From: Tachypleus tridentatus
Taxonomy: Eukaryota; Arthropoda; Merostomata; Xiphosura; Limulidae
DNA length: 64,000 bases
Direction: 5' to 3'
Assembly (NCBI RefSeq): GCF_004210375.1
Contig: NC_134835.1
Location: 72,818,447 to 72,882,446, forward strand
Shown here: positions 12,200 through 22,609 of the stretch, in pieces
Position numbering within the stretch: position 1 is the stretch's first letter
Layout: every line of letters begins with the position of its first letter
The notes under the pieces: generated by a model
Databases searched by the model: none
Told to the model about the DNA's origin: nothing
Seen by the model: only the letters and a program-made list of their open reading frames with translations
Position numbers and translations under genes: made by a program

Positions 12200-13110
12200 C
12201 CTTTGCAATGAAATTATAATCACTTTAAACTTTTATTCAACATTTCCATATATAAAACGTAAAATCTTATTTGTCCTACCATTAGCAACAGCACATTGCT
12301 TGGATGGCTTAAGAGATTGATCAATCATTACGCCAAGACCATTTTTCTTTTATAACAGTCTTAAGGTTATTCCCATCATAATTCTGCTTATAATTCAAAT
12401 TATAATACCCTACATGCAATATATTGCATTTATCATAGTTAAAATCCATCTACCATTTATTTGAATAACTCAGTATATTATCTAAATCCTTTTGTAAATC
12501 AGCAGCACCCAACACCTTGATATCATCAGCAAACTTAAGTAATTGATTGACCATTCCTTCACCTATAACATTAATGCAAATCAAAAAAGAACAATGATCC
12601 TAAGACTGACCCATGAGGTACACAACTTGGAACACTAATCCAATTTGACTGAACTCCATTTAAAACCACCTTCTGTTTTCCTTCATCAAGTCACTCTTCT
12701 AACCAGTTTGTTAATTTATCCCCAAAATCTACAGAGATAATTTTTAACAAGTCTTTTATGTGGTTCCTTGTCAAATGCTTTCTTAAAATGTAGATACAAC
12801 AAATCTACACTTTTACCCTCATCTACATATGCAGTAATCTTCTCAAAGCATCTGAAAAGATTTATAGCGCAAGATTTTTCTTAGTGAAACCGTGTTGACT
12901 ATCTAATAAAATTCTAAACTTTGTTAAATGATTTTGCAAAGCATCTTGTATCAAACTTTCCAAAACTTTTCCCATAATTGATATGAGACTAATAGACCTA
13001 AATTAATGGAATTCTTTCACATCCCTTGAAAAGCTAGCTAATAATCAAGGATTGACAAAACTTTCTAGCAAATGGCTCACATATCTAACCTTCAACTTTC
13101 TTCAAAACCA
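12200..13110 (-). pseudogene. Reverse transcriptase of the CR1-like LINE
   Basis: Minus-strand translation shows INYRPISLISIMGKVLESLI, then LLDSQHGFTKKN, a decayed DFSKAFD block, and WISVPSCVPHGSVLGSLFF (motif B with PQG changed to PHG). KLLKFADDIKVLG (the catalytic F-A-D-D box) follows, then DKCNILHVGYYN, LGVMIDQSLKPSKQCAVA and YIELLERVPRRVTKM. Order and spacing are those of a LINE RT with thumb. At least five stops or frameshifts are present. Confidence 0.8.
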
Positions 13111-13599
13111 TTGGGAAGTATTTTTTGGTCCTGGAACCTTATCGTTCTTTAAACGTTCTTATTTTTTATAACCAGAACATAATTAATGTAGTAATCTTTT
13201 TCGATCTCGTTTCCATCTACCAGCTGTTTACAATATGCAGTAGTGCTTAAATTTTCATTAGTAACAACCAAACAAAAAGCAACGTTTAATAACCCAGCCA
13301 TCTCATAATCATTACATATGAACATTCTTTTATCATCTTTCAAGAGCCCTACTCCCATCCTAACATTCCATTTAAAAAATCTTTACTGTTAATTTTTACA
13401 TTTTCAGTCTTCCTTTCCTCATGCATCTTTTTTGATGTCCTAATTTCCTGTTTCACTAACTTTCTTTATCTTCTATAATCTTTTAAGTCTCAGTAAATTT
13501 TAATTTGTGATGATTTTTTTAAATTTTATCTCTTATGCCCTTTGCGAGCTAGCCTGTTTTTTATTTGATACTACCCTTTTCTTTCTATAAAGAATATGT

Positions 13600-14600
13600 T
13601 AAACTGAAATATTTAAAATTATCTTGAAAATTTTTCCTTATTTACTCCGTGTCTCCAAATAATTCAACTGCCCAATAACACATAATTATTGTTGCATCAC
13701 TTCAAAATTTCCTTTTTTCAAATCTGTAACCAAAATATCATTATTCCATAAGCAGTAAAACATCGAGCCTAATAGAACAATAATAGATTCCAGTCAAATG
13801 TTCCCCATTTAAAACCCTGTCGATGATTTATATATATTTGAAATTAACGATAAATCTAAACTGAGATTGCTTCTAGTAGATTCATTGACTAATTGGTAAC
13901 AAAAGACATCTTAAACAGTTTCCAAAAAACCGTCTTCCTCATTGACTCACCCACAATTGTGAGCGTATTAACAACTGAAATTGTAATATTATTATCAATT
14001 TTCACATTAATTTCATCAGTATCATTTGGTAGTCTGTAACAAATTCCCATTAAAAGTATTTTTTATTTATATCCAGGCCTAGCATGGTCAGGTGATTAGG
14101 GTGCTTAACTCGTAATCTCCGTCATATCAAACATACTCGTCCCTTCAGCCGTGTGGACGTTATAATCCCACTATGCGTTGGTAACAGAGTAGCACAAGAG
14201 TTGGCGGTGGGTGGCTTCCCTCTAGTCTTACGCTGCTAAAGTAGACACAGGTAGCACAGGTAATCCGCGTGTAGCTTTGTGCGAAGTTCAAAAACAAAAA
14301 ATCAGTTTTTTCCACAAATAGGCATCCAGATCAATTCAATTTCCTTGCTGTTACCTTTGATAACCTCAACTTCAATAAGATGTAATTCATATTTTACATT
14401 TATAAAACCACTCTTCCTGCCCTTATTAATACTCTGTTCCTACTAAATAACCTATAACTATGTTTTAAAAAAATTCTCTCATCACAATTATCTACGTTTA
14501 ACCATGTTTCAGTTATTCCCACTATATCAAAGTCTCACATTCATACTAATACTCTAAAGTCATCAATTTTAATTCTTATACTTTTAGCATTACAATAGTA
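13600..14600 (-). pseudogene. APE endonuclease region of the CR1-like LINE
   Basis: On the minus strand the text reads DFDIVGITETWLNVDNCDER, followed by YRLFSRNRVLIRAGRVVL and later ICYRLPNDTDEINVKI. It ends with a decayed MGDFN-type block. The GITETWLN segment contains the conserved Glu of APE-type LINE endonucleases. A plus-strand SINE at about 14,073 splits the domain. Stops and frameshifts make it nonfunctional. Confidence 0.65.
14073..14300 (+). mobile_element. SINE family 1 nested in the CR1-like LINE
   Basis: A head remnant CAGGCCTAGCATGGTCAGG is followed by the core ACATACTCGTCCCTTCAGCC and CTCTAGTCTTACGCTGC, with a GTAGCTTTGTGCGAAGTTC tail and AAAAACAAAAAA. The LINE endonuclease text resumes on both sides, so the SINE is the younger insertion. 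Part of the B-box region is deleted. Confidence 0.8.
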
Positions 14601-14719
14601 ACAGTTAAGCCTGTCCTTATAATTACTTCTATTGTCATGATCTATGCTAAACTTTGCCTCTTAATCTTTTTGCATTTAGTTTTTCTGGCTTTCACCACTG
14701 ATTAGTCTTACTTTAAAAC

Positions 14720-15230
14720 TTCCCTTGCAGGTGAGTAAATAGCCTTAGCAAGCAAGCTAGTCTCTATCATATTTGAATGTAAACCATCCATTTCAAAAAG
14801 CATCCTTCTCCTATTCAACTGATCTGACAAATCTAACCACTCAATTTGCCCATCCTTACATATAAACCAAACAGAGCCTAGCATATAGTTCTAGTGATTT
14901 ACTTATAGCTTCATCCTCACAGTTAATTCTGTGCAATATCCCTGATAAAATTAAGTTATAGCATTGTTCTTTAAATGCCTCCATCAACCCATTGTGCTTA
15001 TTAATTATCTACTCTGATTTTTTTTCCACATCATTGGCTTTTAAATGTATCATAAAACTGCATCTTTGCTTCTCCCCTTTATTGTGTCCTCCAATAGTCT
15101 GATTATTTTCTCCCTATTTGCTCCATAGACTATTTTATTTACGTGCCTTGTCAAGAAATCACTTATAACTATAATCTCTTTATCATCCACATCCTTCTCT
15201 AATCCTCTTGTTTTCCTTCCCTCTAATAGT
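14720..15230 (-). pseudogene. SGNH/esterase-like domain of the CR1-like LINE
   Basis: Conceptual translation on the minus strand gives FLTRHVNKIVYGANREKIIR, then LLEDTIKGRSKDAVL, ILSGILHRINCEDEAISKSL and finally LFEMDGLHSNMIGTSLLAKA. The pattern (link to an LSGILPR-type strand, then a DGLHLN..G.. block with the catalytic Asp-His pair preserved as D-G-L-H) is that of the lipase/esterase domain carried in ORF1 of some CR1-type LINEs. Stops interrupt it. The nucleophile Ser block is not convincingly visible. Confidence 0.6.
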
Positions 15231-15354
15231 TTGTACTTTGATTACTTAATACTAGTTGGGATATCTGTAACCTGGACTAAAGTTATGTAAATTCATGATT
15301 AATGAAAGGTTATTTTAGGACATGGAAAGTTGTTTCACTTATATACAATTTAAA

Positions 15355-15650
15355 AAAACCTAAACAACCATAAAAACAGCAGGACACAAAATGTAAAACC
15401 GTAGATTTGAATGTATCTCCTCAGGAATCCAACAAACCTTCATGCCAAATTTGGTGAAGGTACCAAAGATACAGAGGCGAAATAGTGATGAAAAAAAATT
15501 TCGTAAAACCGCAAAATTGAAAATTTGTGTGTATTTTCCCATGGATCTAATGAACCTCCATACCAATTTTGGTGAATATTTATCCACACCCTGTGAAGTA
15601 TTTATATAGACATACAACAGATAGTATTATTATATTTATATAGATAGCGT
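15355..15650 (-). repeat. Repeat terminus with two tandem ~110-bp half-units
   Basis: Two similar blocks contain CATGCCAAATTTGGTGAAGG (near 15,440) and CATACCAATTTTGGTGAATA (near 15,560). Each follows an (A/G)GGA(A/T)C(C/T)(A/C)A.(C/G)AACCT motif. Beyond them is an AT-only run with TATTATTATA and ATATAGA. On the minus strand the order (TCTATATAAATA.. then TCACCAAAATTGG..) resembles starts of some Helitron or RTE-like repeats. The class is unresolved. Confidence 0.35.
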
Positions 15651-16180
15651 CAGTGCATTAGATCTGTATTCATGGCGTCATATCTGCACCTTGGAAATGG
15701 AGAAAAATAAAATTATCCGTGACAGAAAACGGAGGTGAAACTGTAAAATCGTGACCTCTATTGCAAATCTACATGTGCACAGAATAAAAAATTTGCGAAG
15801 TTGGGGGTTGCACATTGTATACTAAAAATGTTTTTCCACTATTATTCAAGCAAAAGTTCCATTATAGTATGATAATCTTTTTTATTTTACGAGGAATACA
15901 GATTTTATAAATCAACTTAGGATGAAAACTAAAATAAAAAAGGAAATAAAAATTTGAGGGACAGGAAAAGTTTCTTTTCGATTTATTTTGTATGAAGTTT
16001 AAACCTCCACTGCCTGGTCTGCATATATACCACCACCTCCTGTATGGCACTGACAAGAAAGTATGGAGCTTTATCTCCAAAATGGGGTATCTCCTTGCCA
16101 CTTTCCAAAGTTTACTAATTCCATCTTTGAGCGAAATAATGAAATATTAGAACCTGTTTTCATTGGGTATTTAAAAATAA
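15651..16180. other. No feature recognised
   Basis: AT-rich. The 79-codon minus frame at 15,862-16,101 is lysine- and hydrophobic-rich, without a recognisable domain. Confidence 0.4.
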
Positions 16181-16182
16181 AC

Positions 16183-16275
16183 GTGGCAGTGGGAGAGTTA
16201 TTTATTTGTATATATAGCATTGGGAGAGTGTTTATTTATATGCATGACAGTGAAAGGTACTTATTTATATACATG
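16183..16275 (+). repeat. Short tandem repeat, ~29-32-bp unit, 3 copies
   Basis: Units begin GGCAGTGGGAGAGTTATTTA, GCATTGGGAGAGTGTTTATT and GACAGTGAAAGGTACTTATT. Each ends in a (T)ATATATA/CAT stretch. Confidence 0.55.
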
Positions 16276-16611
16276 ACCAATTTATTACACCAGATGAGTT
16301 GAAAAAATGTTGGGTAGTTTTTGTATTAGGTATTTATAACAAAGCAACACTAAGGCTATCTTCCGCCATCCCTAATACTGAAGTATTGACTAAAGAAAAG
16401 ACAGCCACTAAGCAATACTTCATCATCTGCAGAAGAAAATTGATTATCACTCCTCAGATTCACCCACAGCTGAGACTGGAGTGATATTTTGTTATAACAT
16501 ACAAATTAATATGTGGATCAAAATCAGTGGATTAACTTTAAATATGGGGACGTAGAAAAGCTGTTTATGTTATATTAATATGTTACTTGACACCAGTTAA
16601 CCAGTTAAACT

Positions 16612-17523
16612 TGTTAGTATTACAATTTTAATAGCCCAAAACTGAGTTAAATTGTAATTCAGATTTTGAAGCTAAATAAATGTCAATATGTACCAAATTT
16701 ATGACACTTTTCAACATGATTGATACACACAGTTTCTTTTTAAATAAAATATATATTTGATATACAAACAATTATACAATTTGCAATAACAATTATTACA
16801 AAGGCCCGGCATGGCCTAGCGCGTAGAGGGAAATTCCCAAACAAACAAAACAAAAAAGTTATTACAAATAATGACCGATAAACAAATGTTTTATAAACTT
16901 ACGAACCGTATTGAGTCTTCTATCTGGTTTGGAACTTTCTTGATATCTTATCGACGGTTCACAATGAACGAATGAATTCTGAGTTGATGCAAGTACAATT
17001 CACTTAACAGGGAACTAATAACTATTTATTCTTTGTTGGTCACACGTCGACGTTTTCACTGCCGAAGTTATATAATATCTTCGTAAAATTGTCTGGTGTG
17101 AATCCGCTGAAATTAAATGGTTTGTAACGTTAAAACTTCATAAACGCTGGCCAAATATCTAAAGTTCCCAATCAATTAGCGTTAATGACAATTATAGCTG
17201 TCTCGGTTTATATTTTGCCAACTATATCAAACTAATAATATATATTATCTCTTGGCGCGTCGTGATGGTTACATTTATAGGCGTGAGGTGAATTTCTAGA
17301 AATTAGAAATTTCAGTCTGCACAACAATACTGACAATACACTATTTTTTACATATAAACATATATTGTTAATTCTTACACTCGAGTATTTTCTACAACTT
17401 TAGTCAATAGGCAGGTATTTTGCAATACAGATTTAACAGTATAAATTAGGCACATTTTTATATATAAATTTAACTTAAACAAACATGGATATTCAAATAA
17501 ATGTATAATAGTAAATCCGCCAC
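16612..17523 (+). mobile_element. ~820-bp LTR-like dispersed element, copy 2, with nested mini-SINE
   Basis: It aligns by eye along its length with copies 1 and 3 (CCAAAACTGAGTTAAAT, GAGTCTTCTATCTGGTTTGG, GGCGTGAGGTG after a TTTATA box, ATGTATAATAGTAAATCCG at the end). AAACT occurs at 16,607-16,611 and 17,524-17,528. Without the 66-bp mini-SINE insertion, length is about 846 bp. Confidence 0.5.
16803..16858 (+). mobile_element. 56-bp internally deleted SINE family 1 with target duplication
   Basis: The 5' head GGCCCGGCATGGCCTAGCGC jumps directly to the GAAATTCCCAAACAAACAAA tail, losing about 230 bases. A perfect 10-bp duplication TTATTACAAA (16,793-16,802 and 16,859-16,868) shows that the deleted form itself was inserted, or that the deletion occurred later within an intact insertion. 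Confidence 0.8.
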
Positions 17524-17680
17524 AAACTGTAGCAAACAGTGGGTTACCAATAAATTTGAATCCAAAAGAGAAATAGTACTCTTGATCCAAAGATAACTTG
17601 CCAATTTTTATAAATAAGTACGATAAAAGAAACCAATCTTGAATAATTTGACACAATAAAGATAGGCTTTGTTTACTTGT

Positions 17681-17965
17681 GGCCCGGCATGGCCTAGCGC
17701 GTAAGGCGTGCGACTCGTAATCCGAGGATCGCGGGTTCGCGCCCGCGTCGCGTTAAACATGCTCGCCCTCCCAGCCGTGGGGGTGTATAATGTGACGGTC
17801 AATCCCACTATTCGTTGTTAAAGAGTAGCCCAAGAGTTGGCGGTGGGTGGTGATGACTAGCTGCCTTCCCTCTAGTCTTACACTGCTAAATTAGGGACGG
17901 CTAGCACAGATAGCCCTCGAGTAGCTTTGTGCGAAATTTCCAAACAAACAAACAAAACAAACAAA
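17681..17965 (+). mobile_element. SINE family 1, young full-length copy
   Basis: Head GGCCCGGCATGGCCTAGCGC, B-box-like GGTTCGCGCCC, full core and tail AGCACAGATAGCCCTCGAGT, then GCTTTGTGCGAAATTTCC and (CAAA)n. A perfect 12-bp duplication TTGTTTACTTGT (17,669-17,680 and 17,966-17,977) bounds it. It is nearly identical to the copy at 19,500, which suggests recent activity. Confidence 0.92.
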
Positions 17966-18019
17966 TTGTTTACTTGTAAGTTAATAAGAAACAATATTCA
18001 GATAATTATTTAAGTATTT

Positions 18020-18240
18020 GTTTTTATGGCAAAGTTACTAAGTTCAACCCTAATTTTGTACTACTGCCCAGAGAAAATGCAACCAATCAGCAAACTCTAC
18101 TACCAATCATTTACCCAAAGAAATTCGCATTCACTCTTATAACGCACCCACAGCTTAAAGTGTTGATAATATTTTGTGATTTCGCACGGATACGAATCCG
18201 GATCTACATCTCCAAAATCAAGAGGTCTCCCTATTGCTAT
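18020..18240 (-). mobile_element. Degenerate SINE-like sequence
   Basis: A minus-strand remnant with a core-like block (CATTCACTCTTATAACGCACC), a head-like CGGATACGAATCCGGATC B-box and a decayed tail. It is too diverged to assign to a subfamily. Confidence 0.4.
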
Positions 18241-19090
18241 TTTTCAATATTTATTTAATGATAATTTTGTAGAAACAATTTGGTAAAAAATACTTTTATT
18301 TTATCTTAAAATTTGCCAATTTTCACTCGACTTAATTTTGTTTTTAAACCAAATAAACCAATAAAAGTGTATTAATTTTAAACATATTGAACAATAACCA
18401 AAGTTAAATTTTGCAATTGTATACATTTACAGACAAACATTTTTTATTTTTATTCATGAATAAGTATCCTATTTATTGTTAAGTAGGAATGTGATAAGTG
18501 TTAATAAACGTCATTTGATAGCTATGGCTGCATTGTAAAAAGAATAAAAAAATATAATGTTCTAGTTCTCCGCTTCTTACGAGTGGAATTAATCCATATT
18601 TAATATACGAAAAAACAATGCTTGTTGCAGATAATATTTCTACTTAATTAGTCTTTTTCGGTTTAATTGAGTTATCTATACATTTATTTTTTGAGTAATT
18701 GATAAAAACTTGAAACTTTGTGACATGAGGTATGGATGCGTCAGACGGATGAACCGAACCAAAGTCGAAGTATACGATGGACTATTTCACGGTATTGTGC
18801 AGCCTAGCGATGCGCATATCTTGCAGTATGGGTTGAATGATAGGAACAAATCAACGAACAGAGCTCTTAGGTTAACTGCTCTAATACCACTTTACTGGAC
18901 TTATCCCTGAAATAAATGCAACTACGAATTGTCATGTTCATTAAATTCTCTAATTGTTAAGAAAGGTATAATTTTATATATATATTTTAAAATTTAACAT
19001 ACGGATTTTCTAATTAATAGTTAGAGTAGGGCATAACTTTGTTCATCTGCGATATTATTCATTAAAACTTATCCATTCAGCTATTTTATT
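18241..19090. other. No confident feature
   Basis: AT-rich. A 66-codon plus frame at 18,710-18,910 begins MKLCDMRYGCVRRMNRTKVE and is less AT-biased than its surroundings, but I recognise nothing in it. Confidence 0.35.
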
Positions 19091-19104
19091 AAGTTGTAAA
19101 TGCG

Positions 19105-19295
19105 AACGTAACCAAGAGGCTAGTGTGCTGGAGTGTAAATCCCGGAATCCATGGTTTGTGTCACGTTACGCACTTTATACCCGTGGGTGCGTTACGATGT
19201 CAGAGTGACAGTCCTATATAATATTCTGTTAAAGTAGCCCATGAATTGGTGTTCGGTGCTGATGACTAGCTTTTTCACTTTAGACAATAAATTAA
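19105..19295 (+). mobile_element. SINE family 1-related, degenerate
   Basis: Remnants of the head (AACCAAGAGGCTAGTGTGCTGG), of GTGGGTGCGTTACGATGTCA, of AGTAGCCCATGAATTGGTG and of GATGACTAGCT occur in the family 1 order. The tail is lost. Confidence 0.5.
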
Positions 19296-19499
19296 TTTTT
19301 ACTATTTTTATTTATTTGTTTTTATTTTTTATGTTTAAAATATAAATTGACTGGGGAGAGATGTTTAGGACTAACTTCATCATGTATGAGGTACCTATCT
19401 AGTTCGCATAGTGATTCATTTTTCATCCAATTTTAATCGAAGTACGTTATTGTACTATGTAGGAGTCTATCTGGTATGGTTAGTATGCTCGAATATTTG

Positions 19500-19784
19500 G
19501 CCTGGCATGGCCAAGCGCGTAAGGCGTGCGACTCGTAATCCGAGGGTCGCGGGTTCGCGCCCGCGTCGCGCTAAACATGCTCGCCCTCCCAGCCGTGGGG
19601 GCGTATAATGTTACGGTCAATCCCACTATTCGTTGGTAAAAGAGTAGCCCAAGAGTTGGCGGTGGGTGGTGATGACTAGCTGCCTTCCCTCTAGTCTTAC
19701 ACTGCAAAATTAGGGACGGCTAGCACAGATAGCCCTCGAGTAACTTTGTGCGAAATTCCAAAACAAACAAACAAACCAAAACAA
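19500..19784 (+). mobile_element. SINE family 1, young copy nested in the RT element
   Basis: Full-length head, core and tail, ending (CAAA)n. A perfect 13-bp duplication GCTCGAATATTTG (19,487-19,499 and 19,785-19,797) flanks it. It lies in the 3' part of the minus-strand LINE, so it post-dates that insertion. Sequence is almost the same as the copy at 17,681. Confidence 0.92.
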
Positions 19785-19832
19785 GCTCGAATATTTGTGT
19801 ATGAATTAAGATTATGTAGTTCTTGGAACTCT

Positions 19833-20487
19833 TTATGCTGTTGTGAGGAGTGTGTTTTGGATTGTTTGTAGTTTGGTTTTAATTATTTTATTGCTTACAG
19901 TTATCCACGCTGGAGCTGCATAATCTATTACAGGTCTAATATATGTTTTATAGATTTTTAGTATGTTATCTGTAGATGCTCCACTGTTTTTGCCAGTTAG
20001 ACTCCTAGCATAGTTAGTTCTTCGCCAGACTTTATTTTTAATTTCGTTTACATGATTAATCCAAGTTAATTTTGAATCGTAGGTTAGACCTAAGAATTTT
20101 GCCGATGTGACAGTCTGAAGTAGTGTGCCATTCATATATATTTCTGGCTGTTATTTTTTTGTGTTTTGTCAATTTTGTAAAGAGTACGCATTTTGTTTTT
20201 GCCGTATTTATTTGTATTCTATATTTTTGACAGTATTCTTTTATTCTATTTAGTTGCGATTGTATGTTGGTGGCTGCTATTGTTGTTGTTGCGGCACTTT
20301 TCCAGACTGCTACATCATCTGCGAACTGTGAAGAGAATCCATGATTTGAATCCTTCAATGGCATATTGTTTACATACATGATGAAGCGTATAGGGCTAAC
20401 CACCCCTCCCTGAGGGACACCAGCGTCTGGAGTAAAGTACTCAGAAAATGTACCCTCAACTTTCATTATACACTTTTTATTTTCCAA
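19833..20487 (-). pseudogene. Reverse transcriptase fragment (non-LTR)
   Basis: The first frame (20,487 to 20,056) has AGVPQGGVVSPIRFIMYVNN (motif B) about residues 22-41, then SQFADDVAVW with the catalytic FADD at residues 55-58. IKEYCQKYRIQINTAKTKCV follows. The second frame (20,135 to 19,833) has SAKFLGLTYDSKLTWINHVN and IYKTYIRPVIDYAAPAWITV, the usual thumb landmarks. A -1/+1 shift near 20,140 separates them. The RT N-terminus and the endonuclease are absent. Relatives are Jockey/I-type LINEs; the exact clade is open. Confidence 0.85.
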
Positions 20488-20621
20488 AAAGTTAGATTAC
20501 AAAAGCATCAAAAACATCAACGATACTACTTTTAAACTTTGCCGCTTGCTCTATTATATATATATATATTAATAATTTTGTTTGTTTTTTCTTTATATAT
20601 GAGATTGGATCGGCATTGTTT

Positions 20622-20765
20622 AAAGACTCTCCGATCACTCAGTGGTAAGTCAATGGACTTACTACGCTAAAAATATGGCACAGATACCCGTGATGGACAA
20701 AGTACAAATACCTTATTATGTAGCTTTGAGCTTTCCAATACACGCACTAATAACGAGCATAATTT
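20622..20765 (+). mobile_element. SINE family 2
   Basis: Head CTCCGATCACTCAGTGGTAA, GGACTTACTACGC, B-box-like ATGGCACAGATACCCGTGAT and tail TTATGTAGCTTTGAGCTTTC. The layout is the same as the copy at 5,519 on the other strand. Another small minus-strand tail fragment lies near 20,905-20,955. Confidence 0.65.
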
Positions 20766-21326
20766 CATAACCATTCTTTAAAATAGTTTTCTTTTCAAGA
20801 ACGCTTGGGTAATTGAATTTTTATAAACTTTTACTTTACATTATGTGCTATATATGGTCTTAATTTTAATATAACTGTATCTATTTTTGTGTAGTCATTG
20901 CTACTAACAAAATTACACAATGGGTTATCTGCAGGTATCGAAATAGTTTTTCTTTAATATAATCTATACTGAAATTTATTTATAAGTTTTGTTAAATTTG
21001 CTTGTTTTTGAGAGCATTAATATTATTTGATTAAGATAAGGAACTATGAACGAAAAATGTAATGTGCTTATGTGCATTTTTCGTGTCACTTTATTTCAGT
21101 TCAAATACAAAGATTTTCATTCTTTATATATATCATACATACACACACATACAGAGTGACCATAAAATGTACCTATATTACGAATGCTCATATAACTATA
21201 ATAAAAGAACCTACAAGCCATCAACATTTATTCATATTTCATTAAAAGGAATTAACTATACATATATTACAACATCATTTCAGATGCTGCTACGTATTAT
21301 CATTTATCCAGGACGATTTCTCAATT

Positions 21327-22144
21327 TGTTATGTTACATATTACGATTTCAAATAGTCCGAAACTGAGTTAAATCTGAATTTGGACTTAGAAGTTATTTG
21401 GATGTAGAGTTATATCAAATGTACGACATTTGCCAACAAGACTTATACACACAGTTTTCTTAATACGAATATATTTTAATATACAAACAATAATACAATT
21501 TATAATAACAGTTATTGCAAGTAATGATTTATTTACAAACGTTTTACAAACTTATATAGAGTATTGAGTCTTCCATTTGGTCTGGAACTGAATATTTTAT
21601 TGACAATTCACGATGAGCGAAGTAATTTCGAGTTGATACTGGTACAGTTCACTTAAAGAGTAGCTAGCTAGCTCTTTTTTGATCACACATGAGTTTTTCA
21701 CAATTGAAGTTATAAAATGTCTTCGTAGAAATACTAATGTTCAAAGTACATCCGTTGAATTTAACCGGTGTGTAATGTTCAAAATCTGTAAACGTTCCTG
21801 GTAAAAAACATCTATAGTTTCCCGATTAAAAAGCGTTAATCACAGTTATAGTTTCCAAGGTTTATAGTATACCAAATCTAGGAAACAAACAACTCTCTTT
21901 TGGCCAATCGGTTTATAAACGTTAAGGCGAGGTTTTAGACATTTCAGTTGACCCAACAGTACACCAGTGCTTTCGTATTCTATATATTATTGATTCTTAC
22001 ACTCAAGAATCTTTTATAAATTTATGGTATAAGCAAGAATTTTGCAATATACATTTAACAGTATAAATTATATGCATTTCTAAGCTTATATTTAACGCAA
22101 ACAAATATCGATATTAAAATAAATATATAATAGTAATACCGTTA
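21327..22144 (+). mobile_element. ~820-bp LTR-like dispersed element, copy 3
   Basis: It starts TGTTATGTTACATATTACG, passes CAAATAGTCCGAAACTGAG, GAGTCTTCCATTTGGTCTGG and a TTTATAAACGTTAAGGCGAG promoter-like box, and ends AAATATATAATAGTAATACCG. Length is 818 bp against 820 for copy 1. The flanks are CAATT (21,322-21,326) and CAATG (22,145-22,149). A 101-codon frame just before it (21,062-21,367) is chance. Confidence 0.5.
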
Positions 22145-22189
22145 CAATGTTCAAACTGGGGTCCACTAGCATTCAAATAATCATGACAT

Positions 22190-22609
22190 TTACGACAGAG
22201 TGCCTGACATGCTGTTACACAATTTTCGATTGAAAGCATTTGTAATTTGTCGCTTTAATTCGACAGTGAAATAATTACTTTTTAAGAAGAGATATACAAA
22301 GGCTGAATAACTTAAGATATTGATATATTTATGGAGCTGTCGTTTGTAAGGAGTGGAGTTGGGCGCTTCATATTTCATAAGGCTTACAATTTCGTTGAAA
22401 TTAAAATGGATCTGATCTATGCTGTTATTATGGACATACCGTGAAGTGACAAATAGAACTATTAAAATTTGCTTCAAGAGCGATGCGAAAACTGTTATCC
22501 CCTGAATAACACAGGTCTGCGATGGTTTTATTGTTTTTACATTTTTACATGCTCTACAATAATTTCTGTACGCTGTAACAGTTTTTCCCATCACGTACAG
22601 ATTTTTCAC
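22190..22609 (-). CDS. Unrecognised 139-codon open frame
   Basis: This is the longest uninterrupted frame in the window that is not explained by a transposon. It has a Cys pair (RNYCRACKN, residues 15-23) and a hydrophobic stretch (GITVFASLLKQILIVLFVTS, about residues 38-57). A second, weaker hydrophobic stretch lies near residues 97-112. I know no family for it and see no splice sites that tie it to other exons. It lies just outside the LTR-like copy 3. A chance frame in AT-rich DNA is plausible. Confidence 0.18.
   Translation of the reverse strand: MKNLYVMGKTVTAYRNYCRACKNVKTIKPSQTCVIQGITVFASLLKQILIVLFVTSRYVHNNSIDQIHFNFNEIVSLMKYEAPNSTPYKRQLHKYINILSYSAFVYLFLKSNYFTVELKRQITNAFNRKLCNSMSGTLS

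Larger units (their letters stand above)
11780..15250 (-). mobile_element. CR1-like non-LTR retrotransposon, decayed
   Basis: Translating the minus strand gives pieces of a LINE in the expected order, interrupted by stops and frameshifts: an SGNH/esterase-like region, an APE endonuclease region, then reverse transcriptase. The end carries the WP.KWVAFKCYGAVYLSEF-type C-terminal segment. A family 1 SINE in the opposite orientation sits inside the APE part (about 14,073-14,300). The element is dead. CR1-like is an assignment by motif style and by the esterase domain, not by alignment. Confidence 0.75.
19330..20490 (-). mobile_element. Non-LTR retrotransposon (Jockey/I-like group) 3' part, split by a SINE
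   Basis: The minus strand encodes RT palm and thumb segments in two long frames. The text continues past 19,833 with a stop-interrupted tail on both sides of the SINE at 19,500-19,784. Apart from one frame change near 20,140 and a few late stops it is well preserved, so it is younger than the CR1-like remnant. The 5' end stops near 20,490, which is typical of 5' truncation on insertion. Confidence 0.75.

Noticed and set aside
16612-22144. LTR-like copies 2 and 3 as the two ends of one provirus
   Set aside because: The 3.8 kb between them contains SINEs and a minus-strand non-LTR RT but no gag, protease, LTR-type RT or integrase, and each copy seems to have its own target duplication.
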